From the NCBI RefSeq assembly GCF_020179835.1, contig NZ_JAIUDA010000003.1, forward strand, positions 124,001 to 188,000: 64,000 bases of DNA, given 5' to 3'. The position numbers were made by a program, and so were the translations under genes. How positions within the stretch are numbered: position 1 is the first letter of the stretch; each line of letters begins with the position of its first letter. A model generated the notes under the pieces. The model worked only from the letters and a program-made list of their open reading frames with translations, did not search any database and was not told the DNA's origin. The stretch is from Pantoea sp. alder81. GTDB taxonomy: Bacteria; Pseudomonadota; Gammaproteobacteria; Enterobacterales; Enterobacteriaceae. Below are positions 39,692 through 47,443 of the stretch, in pieces.

Positions 39692-40648
39692 TCATTGCAC
39701 CGGAGATGGACTATTTACAACACAACGAAATGTAAATGACATTGGCAAATCACCATTATTATCTGGTGACTCATTCGATCTACTAACTGTTATCCCTTTA
39801 CCTGGATTAGAAAGGTCAATATTCCTAACTACCTTGGCGTATTTACCATTGTAATTTTTATAAGTAGGATTTTCAGGTCCCTGAGGATTTTTCACTGGAG
39901 AGTGGCTGTAATACTTTGGGTCATACCAATCTTTGACCCACTCCGATCCATTACCTGACATATCAAAGAGACCTAATGGATTTGGGGGGTATCTATTTAC
40001 AGGCATGGTAGTCAGCGACCCAAAAGAGAGGTTATTCATTTTAGCCCATTCTTTTCTGTCCCTCGTAGTGGCAATATTAATGCCTCGACCATCACTTCCA
40101 ACTTTCCAGGTTCCATCATCAGTTCCTACTACTCTGTATTGACCTTGACTTCTTGCCGCGTACTCCCATTGAGCTTCTGTCGCTAATGAATATGGCAGAT
40201 GAGTGATATTTGATAGCCAAGTACAATATTTTTCTGCCTCATACCAATCAGCATGAGCAGGCATATTTTTTATTTTATTAAGACCATCCCAGTCTCTTTG
40301 AATTATAGTGTTTTTAGTTTTCGTTATTGGCAATCCATTCTCTTTGAGAAAATACTGGAATTCTTTATTAGTTGTTTTATATTTCGAAATTGAAAAACCA
40401 TCTAGCTCTACATAATGTAATGGCTTGCTGTCGCTATTGGCATCAAGAGGAAGATGTTCTTTATAATGTTCAACGCCAAAATCACCCATCTGGAACGTCC
40501 CTCCCTCGACGTATACCAGATTTGAGTTTACTTCAGAAGTGAATGTTGAAATCGCAAGCTCTTTTTTCTTCATTGAATCTGATGAAAAATCGTCACATCC
40601 AATTAATGAAAGCAAAACGGTTAAGTGAATAGACAATCTCATCATCAT
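39692..40648 (-). CDS. FGE/SUMF1-fold inner-membrane lipoprotein, paralogue 3 (subfamily 2)
   Basis: A 318-residue lipoprotein (lipobox LSLIGC, +2 Asp) with the same FGE-like body: GGTFQMGDFG, LATEAQWEYAARSQG, GLFDMSGNGSEWVKDWYD and FTFRCVVN. Subfamily-2 markers shared with paralogue 1 (41675) are WDGLNKI, DGRGINI, YPPNPLG, PGKG and the terminal PVQ. Three ATGs in a row open the gene; the first (40648) has GGGG 6 nt upstream. The catalytic cysteine pair of FGE is missing. Confidence 0.75.
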   Translation of the reverse strand: MMMRLSIHLTVLLSLIGCDDFSSDSMKKKELAISTFTSEVNSNLVYVEGGTFQMGDFGVEHYKEHLPLDANSDSKPLHYVELDGFSISKYKTTNKEFQYFLKENGLPITKTKNTIIQRDWDGLNKIKNMPAHADWYEAEKYCTWLSNITHLPYSLATEAQWEYAARSQGQYRVVGTDDGTWKVGSDGRGINIATTRDRKEWAKMNNLSFGSLTTMPVNRYPPNPLGLFDMSGNGSEWVKDWYDPKYYSHSPVKNPQGPENPTYKNYNGKYAKVVRNIDLSNPGKGITVSRSNESPDNNGDLPMSFTFRCVVNSPSPVQ

Positions 40649-40686
40649 TTATTACCCCAAGTAATAAGCACTCCTTATTTAATACA

Positions 40687-41634
40687 TCACTGCACGGGAA
40701 TTATGGAGTTAACAACACACCGAAATGTATTTGCTATTGGCAGACGACCATTGTTATCTGGTGATTTATTATTTCTCACCACCGACTGGCCTCGCCCTGG
40801 CCCTGATACTTCATCTCCTCTCATTACCTTAGAATGTTTTCCATAGGGATTTATCCAAGTCGGTGTGTCCGGCCCTTTAGGATCTTTCTTGGCAGAATGT
40901 TTATAATAGTCAGGGTCATACCAGTCACTTACCCATTCAAATCCATTACTACCCATGTCATATAAACCCAATGGGTTAGCTGGATATCGTCCTACAGCTA
41001 TTGCGCTAAGCTCCTCAACTGCTATCCCGTTTTTCTCAGCCCAGTTTGAACGGTCTCTGTCAGTAGGGACGTTAACCCCCTTAAGACCATCGACTTTCCA
41101 GGTCCCATCATTTGTCGGAACTACCAAGTATTTTCCCCGACTACGTGCCGCATACTCCCATTGAGCCTCAGTAGCGAGTGAGAAAGGCAATTTCGACTCT
41201 TTTGCAAGCCAACCACAGTAATTATTAGCCTCATACCAATCACCGTGGGCTGGCATGTCACCAATTTTATTTAAAGAATCCCATTCCTCTTGCATCGCTG
41301 GGGAATCTCGCATTTTCCCTCCTGATTGTTTTAAATAAAATTGATATTCAGAATTCGTAACTTGGTATTTACTAATTGAGTAACTGCTTAATTCAACTTC
41401 ATGAAGTGGCTTACTGTCTTGATTCAAGTTTAGGGGTAAGATTACTTTGTTATGTTCAACCCCGAAGTCTCCCATCATGAACGTTCCACCCTTTACGTAT
41501 ACCAGGTTCGACTTTACTTTATTAATGGAAGTTGACGTAGCAATATCTTCCTGCGCGATTGAACCTGAAGAAAAATCATCACATCCACTTAAAGCTAATA
41601 AGCAGATAAATATAACACATAATCGCATAATCAT
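40687..41634 (-). CDS. FGE/SUMF1-fold inner-membrane lipoprotein, paralogue 2 (subfamily 1)
   Basis: A 315-residue lipoprotein (lipobox LALSGC, +2 Asp). It pairs with paralogue 4: both have WDSLNKI, GEVSGPGRG/GDEISGPGRG-type segments, YLVVPT and DMGSNGFEW. One difference from all the others is the replacement of the usual HYDEHLPLD-type loop by HNKVILPLN. The genes before and after lie 38-41 bp away. Confidence 0.75.
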   Translation of the reverse strand: MIMRLCVIFICLLALSGCDDFSSGSIAQEDIATSTSINKVKSNLVYVKGGTFMMGDFGVEHNKVILPLNLNQDSKPLHEVELSSYSISKYQVTNSEYQFYLKQSGGKMRDSPAMQEEWDSLNKIGDMPAHGDWYEANNYCGWLAKESKLPFSLATEAQWEYAARSRGKYLVVPTNDGTWKVDGLKGVNVPTDRDRSNWAEKNGIAVEELSAIAVGRYPANPLGLYDMGSNGFEWVSDWYDPDYYKHSAKKDPKGPDTPTWINPYGKHSKVMRGDEVSGPGRGQSVVRNNKSPDNNGRLPIANTFRCVVNSIIPVQ

Positions 41635-41674
41635 TTTTAATCCATGAAAGACAGAAACCCCTATAAATGAAAAT

Positions 41675-42637
41675 TCATTGCACTGGATGCGGGCTATTTA
41701 CTACACATCGAATAGTATAGGAAATTGGTAAATGGCCATTATTATCAATAGTTCGACTTTTTCTGGTTATGGTCGTTCCTTTTCCTGGATCCGAATATGA
41801 TATACCTCTTGCAACTTTCATTGATTTCCCTTCGAAATTTTTATATTTACTCTCTTTAGGCCCCTGAGGATCTATCTTTGATGAGTACTTATAATAGTTG
41901 GGATCATACCAATCCTTTACCCACTCATAACCATTACCCGACATATCATAAATACCGAGTTGGTTCGGTGGATAAATCCCTACTGGTAAAGCAGTTAATG
42001 TTTTCAATGAAATATCGTTTTTTTCGGCCCATAACTTCCTATCAATTAATGTCGAAAAGTTTATGCCCCTTCCATCTTTATCAACTTTCCATGTCCCATC
42101 ATTTGTTCCTACTACTAGAAATTTTCCTCTGCTACGAGCCGCATACTCCCATTGAGCCTCAGTAGCCAAAGAAAACGGTAAATTGGTTACCTTAGCTAAC
42201 CAGCTACAATATTGTTCGGCTTCGGTCCAGTCAGCATGTGCTGGCATGTTATTTATTTTGTTTAGCCCATCCCAACCTTTTTGATTAATTAGATCACCTG
42301 CTTTTCTTAACGTTAAATTTTCATAGCGAAGAAAATATTGAAACTGTTCATTAGTTGTTTTGAACTTCGCAATTGAATAGCTACTTAACTCAACTTCGTG
42401 TAATGGTTTACTGTCACTATTACTATCAATAGGTAAGTGTTCATCCAAATGCTCAATACCAAAGTCCCCCATTTGAAACTTCCCCCCCTGAACATATACA
42501 ACATTCTCTTTAATGTTTTTCGTAAATTTTGATATTGAATCGTTTTTGCTCTTCGCTCCTTCATCACGCATTGAATTATTATCACACGAAACCAATAAGA
42601 ATGAAGATATAACAAACAGTTGCAAATTAATTTTCAT
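41675..42637 (-). CDS. FGE/SUMF1-fold inner-membrane lipoprotein, paralogue 1 (subfamily 2)
   Basis: 320 residues from ATG 42637, preceded by AGGGG. The longer frame to 42670 would bury a complete lipoprotein signal (MKINLQLFVISSFLLVSC) and overlap the effector gene, so it is rejected. Lipobox LLVSC has Asp at +2. It has the FGE-like body with GGKFQMGDFG, WDGLNKINNMPAHADW, DGRGINF, DMSGNGYEWVKDWYD and terminal IRCVVNSPHPVQ. It starts 7 bp after the 752-residue effector candidate, making it the prime candidate for its cognate immunity protein. Confidence 0.75.
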   Translation of the reverse strand: MKINLQLFVISSFLLVSCDNNSMRDEGAKSKNDSISKFTKNIKENVVYVQGGKFQMGDFGIEHLDEHLPIDSNSDSKPLHEVELSSYSIAKFKTTNEQFQYFLRYENLTLRKAGDLINQKGWDGLNKINNMPAHADWTEAEQYCSWLAKVTNLPFSLATEAQWEYAARSRGKFLVVGTNDGTWKVDKDGRGINFSTLIDRKLWAEKNDISLKTLTALPVGIYPPNQLGIYDMSGNGYEWVKDWYDPNYYKYSSKIDPQGPKESKYKNFEGKSMKVARGISYSDPGKGTTITRKSRTIDNNGHLPISYTIRCVVNSPHPVQ

Positions 42638-42644
42638 TTCACCC

Positions 42645-44903
42645 CTAAACATTATATGTCCTTTTGTCATTTAGTGGATTAAAAGAATTTCCATTTGGAT
42701 AATATGGATTGGAATTAGTATTAAGGAAATACTCTTGAGTATTATTCATCACCAGAGCATAACCCCATGAAATATTTGTTTTAATTCTTGCGTAGATTTG
42801 ATCAAGTTCATTTGTGAGGCTTAATTCTAAATCATCGAATTCATTAGACCGGTTCCATGATTCGTCAAGAAATGCGCGAATTTCTTGTTCGACCTCATTA
42901 ATGGTGATTCCTATTATAGTAGAACCGTCATAAGTTCGATGTTGCATAATTTGGTTCCATTCACTTTTAGTTTGTATGCTGTGAAGAATGTTTATTATAG
43001 CTTTCTTTCGTGATGCATAAATTTCAAACATTGGCCCATAGGTTTTATGATCAAAATGATCATAAAACCCATGTCTAGTTAATAGGTAAAGAAGTATCCC
43101 CTTTGCTTCTGGCGTGTAATCAAGCAAATTCAATGGGTTGGAATTTATATTGTCAGCCAACTGATTTCTCTTTCTTGAGGAAGAAATTCCATTCTCAGCA
43201 TCAGTTATCACCGACGAAACATAACTGTTAAACTTATCATTAACATCTTCAACATCATCTACAAATTTATTTACCTCCTCATAAACGTTGTCCTTAAACT
43301 TAGACACTTGTAAAACACATAAGCGTGTAAAAGTTTTAAATGCATCTTCTGCAATAATTTCCAAATAGTGGTAGTTCAAGGCAAAGAGTTGATATATTAA
43401 CCATGAAGCAAAATTCTTAAAATGCTCATACCCCACTTCACAAATAAATGCCCCTTTAGCTCCAAGCCCAAAACAGAGACTAGCAGCAATTTTGAAGCAG
43501 AATTTGCCGTTGATGAAGTCACACTGGAAAGTAGCTCCTGCCCCTAACCCCGCCAAACCAGCAATACTACTGCCAATGGTGCAAAAATCGACATACTCAG
43601 CAGCAGCTTTTTTATCATCAGCGCTGGCATGGCGCTGATCGAGGGAGGACAATGGTTCTAACCATTGCATGCTGCCTTTCAAAAATGCCTCGGCACGAGC
43701 ACCACCAAAAGCTTCAGCGTTAATACTGACGCCTTCATCATTTTCATTCATTTGCTTTTGGAATTTTGCTCCAGTGGTTCTTCTTTCACTAAAACGCGGC
43801 AGCTTGTCACTTTTCTTACCTGTAAGAACCTGCTTAATACCGTCTTGACTCATAAAAGTGGTGACTTGCAACTGTGCTTCAGCCTGAACCGAAGCGCCTA
43901 CAAAGCCAACCAAGTCTGTATTCAGAATCAACCTGAGCATGCCCATATCGATGGGTGAACTGGATTCTGGTTCATATTTCAGTGGCCAACCTACCCGGTC
44001 GGGGTAAAAGTACTTAGCGTTAACTGTTCCGGAAGCGACATTAACAACGGCGCTGGCTTCCCCTTTATAACTTACCTTGCCATTATTGGGGTCCCATTTG
44101 CCTGACATTCCAACATTTGAAGTGAAGCGTAAAAATTGTGCGCCTGCCGAAATATCAATGCTGTGTGGTTTTCCATTTTCGTCACTGCCAAGACAATCGT
44201 TCCAACTTCCGGCCCACTCGACAAGCGTTTTGTCTATATCGATAAAATCAGCAGGTTTTGGCAACTTAACATCTTGTTTTTTTGGCTTAGGTATTTTTAA
44301 ATCGGTTAGTTGCTTACGTAGTTTTTTTAAGTCAACTCGCCCGTTCTGATAAATGCTTTCACCTGCTGATGTTCTGTCTTTACCACTAATTTTTACGTTA
44401 TGTCGTTTCCCTGTACCGAGATCGTCATAATAGGTTTTCTGCACATAAACATATCGACTCCCTGCCAATGCTCGGCCACCTCGGTTTGAAGTCCCTTTGA
44501 TGGGGATTAGCTCAACCACATCTTTATAGCCCGCACCTTTAGAAGCAAAATCACCTATACGTTTATTTAGTGCTTTTTGAGTGGACGCTAATTCATCCTG
44601 TGCTTTTTGCACCGCCTTTTCAGCCTCAGACAATTGACTTTTCTTGTCTGGTTGAGCGTATAACAAACCATACTTTTCAATGAGTGAGGAGTAATTTTCA
44701 TTCGCTTTGTGGTGATCATCTACACACAATAATAAATCAGTCCAGTGCTCATCAAACTCATGGCTAGCGGACTCTGCCAATAAAACCAATTCTTCAGTAT
44801 CCGGTTGAAAATAAAGCAACGTCGATTCATGTTCTACTTGAACGGCACTGTTTTCACTTTTATTTAACTGCCCTTCCGCCGCTGGCGTGGCTTTATCTGT
44901 CAT
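42645..44903 (-). CDS. VgrG-linked effector candidate of unrecognised family
   Basis: A 752-residue protein encoded 17 bp behind vgrG. There is no signal peptide. Residues 88-118 are a likely coiled coil. About 250-310 is beta-rich (AQFLRFTSNVGMSGKW, ASAVVNVASGTVNAKYF). Two glycine/alanine-rich hydrophobic stretches lie at about 440-458 (TIGSSIAGLAGLGAGA) and 468-489 (FCFKIAASLCFGLGAKGAF), with a further hydrophobic helix near 499-510. The C-terminal 240 residues are helical and acidic. I see no nuclease, lipase or peptidoglycan-hydrolase motif. The hydrophobic centre, plus putative inner-membrane immunity lipoproteins next door, suggests a membrane-active toxin; this is inference. Base composition is markedly A+T-rich compared with vgrG. 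Confidence 0.6.
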   Translation of the reverse strand: MTDKATPAAEGQLNKSENSAVQVEHESTLLYFQPDTEELVLLAESASHEFDEHWTDLLLCVDDHHKANENYSSLIEKYGLLYAQPDKKSQLSEAEKAVQKAQDELASTQKALNKRIGDFASKGAGYKDVVELIPIKGTSNRGGRALAGSRYVYVQKTYYDDLGTGKRHNVKISGKDRTSAGESIYQNGRVDLKKLRKQLTDLKIPKPKKQDVKLPKPADFIDIDKTLVEWAGSWNDCLGSDENGKPHSIDISAGAQFLRFTSNVGMSGKWDPNNGKVSYKGEASAVVNVASGTVNAKYFYPDRVGWPLKYEPESSSPIDMGMLRLILNTDLVGFVGASVQAEAQLQVTTFMSQDGIKQVLTGKKSDKLPRFSERRTTGAKFQKQMNENDEGVSINAEAFGGARAEAFLKGSMQWLEPLSSLDQRHASADDKKAAAEYVDFCTIGSSIAGLAGLGAGATFQCDFINGKFCFKIAASLCFGLGAKGAFICEVGYEHFKNFASWLIYQLFALNYHYLEIIAEDAFKTFTRLCVLQVSKFKDNVYEEVNKFVDDVEDVNDKFNSYVSSVITDAENGISSSRKRNQLADNINSNPLNLLDYTPEAKGILLYLLTRHGFYDHFDHKTYGPMFEIYASRKKAIINILHSIQTKSEWNQIMQHRTYDGSTIIGITINEVEQEIRAFLDESWNRSNEFDDLELSLTNELDQIYARIKTNISWGYALVMNNTQEYFLNTNSNPYYPNGNSFNPLNDKRTYNV

Positions 44904-44920
44904 CTGCAGTCCCTGCCCTG

Positions 44921-47443
44921 TTATTCAAAAAAGAGGTTAATTTTTTGTTGTTCCAGACCAAAATGTGATTGCGTATAGCCTTCAGCATCTGTCACACCGC
45001 GAACCACCGTTCCATCCTCGCTTTCAATACGATAAGGAACATGGGTTTTTGGCTGTTTCGAGGTTTTATCAATTACCTGGAATCGCTCACTCATCGGGTT
45101 CTGGAACTCAGGATCAGCAACTGTCATGGGTTGTAGCGCTTGCTCGAGTGATGCCGAGCCACCCCAACTGAGGTTGTCATTCTTGATATTGACGGCGCCA
45201 GGCGCACCCAACTCAATTGATCCATCTTTGATTTTGATATAAGCACCGCCGTTACTGACCAGCGTAATGCCCTGCGCAGCGTTAAGCGTGATTTCTCCAT
45301 TCACACTGTTGATGCTCATCGCCTGATCAGACTGCAACTGCATCGTGCCGGTTTGTGCCTGAATCGCCACCGGGCCACGAGCCGCAAAGATTTTAATGCC
45401 CATTTTTTGGGCAAACAGGCTAATTGCCTCGCCTGCTGCGACGGTAAAGCGCTTCATAATGCTGAAGTCAGCATTGGCTCCGGCGGTGGTTGTGAGATTT
45501 TGACCTGCTGTCATTTGCATATGCTGCGGTGTGGTTACCGCCACACCTGCTGGCGCGCTGGCGAGCAATGCCGAACCACTTAACTGGTTCAGTTCTGCTT
45601 GTAAGGCTTGTTGAGCCTCAATATCGGGCGTATCTGCGCCCGAAGTACCGACGCTCTGTGCCAACGCCTTTGCCAGGGCTAAAGCATTGTTCAATTGCGC
45701 AATTGCCGCCTGCATATCCAGAGCGTTACCTTGCCCTTTGGGTTGACCATCCGCACTAATAAACAGCCCTTTCCCCGCACGAATCGCGCCCCAGCTGTCA
45801 CTGCGTAGTTCAAAGCCTTCGCCACGCTGGGTGCGTTCACCATCCACCAAGTGGCCAAGGTTCAACTGGCTCTTGCCGCCGTAGTCGGTGGAGAGTTTGA
45901 TGTGCTCTTTGCCGCGCTCATCTTCCATGCGCAGCTTGTTGTTGGCCGGGGTGCGAATCACGTTGCGCTTGTGGTTGGCGGCGCTGACGTGATCTTCATT
46001 GCGCGAGTCGTGCAGCGCATAAGCGATATAAGGACGATCGGGATTGCCCGCTTCGAAGGCGATCGCCACTTCGGTGCCCGCGATCAGCGGCATATGCCAA
46101 CCGTAAGTATCGCCGCTGTACGGTTTTGCCAGACGCACCCACAGGCTTTCGTAACCGGTTTTCCACTGTGTCAGGTCGAAGTCAAACTTCACCTTGTAAC
46201 GACCGCTCTCATCCAGATGCGCGTAGGTGTCATTTTCAGTCACGCTAGTAACGCGTGCCTGCAAGGTCCCGGCGATGGTGGGTCGTTTGAGCACTTGCGG
46301 GCGATAGCCCACGGTTTCGCTGTAGGGAATGCCTTGCCAGCTGAGCGTAAACGACGCGTCACGTCCGCCTTGAGCGCTAATCGCAGTGATCACCACGCCC
46401 GCGGTAAACAACGGTGGCACATCGCCGATGATTTCCAGCATCTGCCCCGGTTGCAGTGTAGCCGCGTTGCTGGCACCGCTCAGTTGATGCTGCGCGTTGA
46501 GCAAACGTTCGTGGCGCAAGCGGGCATAAAAGGCACCGGTTTCTGTTTCGGCGTCCTGCTGCGCGCCTTGCGTCAGGTAGTTATCGCTGTAGCGATAGAC
46601 TTCGCCGTAAGCGGTGCTGTCGGCACCGGCATCACCATCGGTGAGCAGGCTGTTTTGCGCATCGCGATAGTTGTAATCTTTGACTTTGACCGCCTGGCTC
46701 ACCACCTGATGGCTGCTGCTGAGCTTCCACACCGATTCGGTGGCGCCATCGTTCATGCCAGAGAGTGCACGCAGCGGCAATGACACATCAAACTGATAGA
46801 ACTGCTGGTCGTCAGCGAAAATCACGATCTCTTGCTGCATGCGGCTATCGGCTTCAAAGCGATACCAGATACCCACTTCAGACAGCAGACGCTCGATAAA
46901 CGCCAGATCCGATTCTTGCCACTGCATCACCTGCTCGCGACGCGGATAAGTGCCACGCAGTCGGAATTCAAACTGCCAGCCTTCAAACTGGTGATTATCA
47001 CGCAGGATCTGTTCAACGATCTCCGGCACCGACTGGTTCTGGAAAATCGCCGGACGGCTGGCATTGCCCAGCAGCGCCAGCCGTGGCTCCAGCGTGGCCT
47101 GATAGCGGGTCTCATCCAGCGATGAAGAGAGGCGCTGGAACTGAGTGATCACGCCATGCACGATGCGCGGTGATTCCATGCTCGGCAGAGAAAAGCCCGC
47201 TAGTTGCATACCCGGCGCATTGAAACTGAAGCTGGCGTTTTTCAGCAGCATCTGTTGTGGCGTAATGCCGCTGTCGAGGCTGCTAAAAATGATTTCATAA
47301 CCATACAGACGACTCAGCGCTTCATCCCCTTTAAAGGATTCCACATCCAGCGCCGCTGCACCGCCCTCCACCTTGAGGTTATAACGGTTCATCGAGCCAC
47401 TTAAGGTCTGGCCGATTTTTGTCGCGATATCTGCCAGCGCCAT
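44921..47443 (-). CDS. tssI: T6SS spike protein TssI/VgrG with transthyretin-like tail
   Basis: An 840-residue trimeric spike. The N-terminal gp27-like part (LYGYEIIFSS, WQESDLAFIERLLSEVGIWYRFE) is followed by the gp5 OB-fold (GRYKVKFDFDLTQWKTGYESLWVRL) and the DUF2345 beta-helix near 600-760 (ITLNAAQGITLVSNGGAYIKI). The last about 70 residues form a transthyretin-like domain (PYRIESEDGTVVRGVTDAEG), a type known to load effectors such as Tle1. Its ATG overlaps the clpV stop by one base. Both cargo modules lie downstream in the same direction. Confidence 0.93.
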   Translation of the reverse strand: MALADIATKIGQTLSGSMNRYNLKVEGGAAALDVESFKGDEALSRLYGYEIIFSSLDSGITPQQMLLKNASFSFNAPGMQLAGFSLPSMESPRIVHGVITQFQRLSSSLDETRYQATLEPRLALLGNASRPAIFQNQSVPEIVEQILRDNHQFEGWQFEFRLRGTYPRREQVMQWQESDLAFIERLLSEVGIWYRFEADSRMQQEIVIFADDQQFYQFDVSLPLRALSGMNDGATESVWKLSSSHQVVSQAVKVKDYNYRDAQNSLLTDGDAGADSTAYGEVYRYSDNYLTQGAQQDAETETGAFYARLRHERLLNAQHQLSGASNAATLQPGQMLEIIGDVPPLFTAGVVITAISAQGGRDASFTLSWQGIPYSETVGYRPQVLKRPTIAGTLQARVTSVTENDTYAHLDESGRYKVKFDFDLTQWKTGYESLWVRLAKPYSGDTYGWHMPLIAGTEVAIAFEAGNPDRPYIAYALHDSRNEDHVSAANHKRNVIRTPANNKLRMEDERGKEHIKLSTDYGGKSQLNLGHLVDGERTQRGEGFELRSDSWGAIRAGKGLFISADGQPKGQGNALDMQAAIAQLNNALALAKALAQSVGTSGADTPDIEAQQALQAELNQLSGSALLASAPAGVAVTTPQHMQMTAGQNLTTTAGANADFSIMKRFTVAAGEAISLFAQKMGIKIFAARGPVAIQAQTGTMQLQSDQAMSINSVNGEITLNAAQGITLVSNGGAYIKIKDGSIELGAPGAVNIKNDNLSWGGSASLEQALQPMTVADPEFQNPMSERFQVIDKTSKQPKTHVPYRIESEDGTVVRGVTDAEGYTQSHFGLEQQKINLFFE

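Noticed and set aside
38706-42637. FGE-like lipoproteins as true sulfatase-activating enzymes
   Set aside because: The catalytic cysteine pair is absent and no sulfatase is encoded nearby.
42638-42670. N-terminal extension of the first FGE-like lipoprotein
   Set aside because: It would hide a complete lipoprotein signal peptide and overlap the effector gene; ATG 42637 has its own AGGGG.
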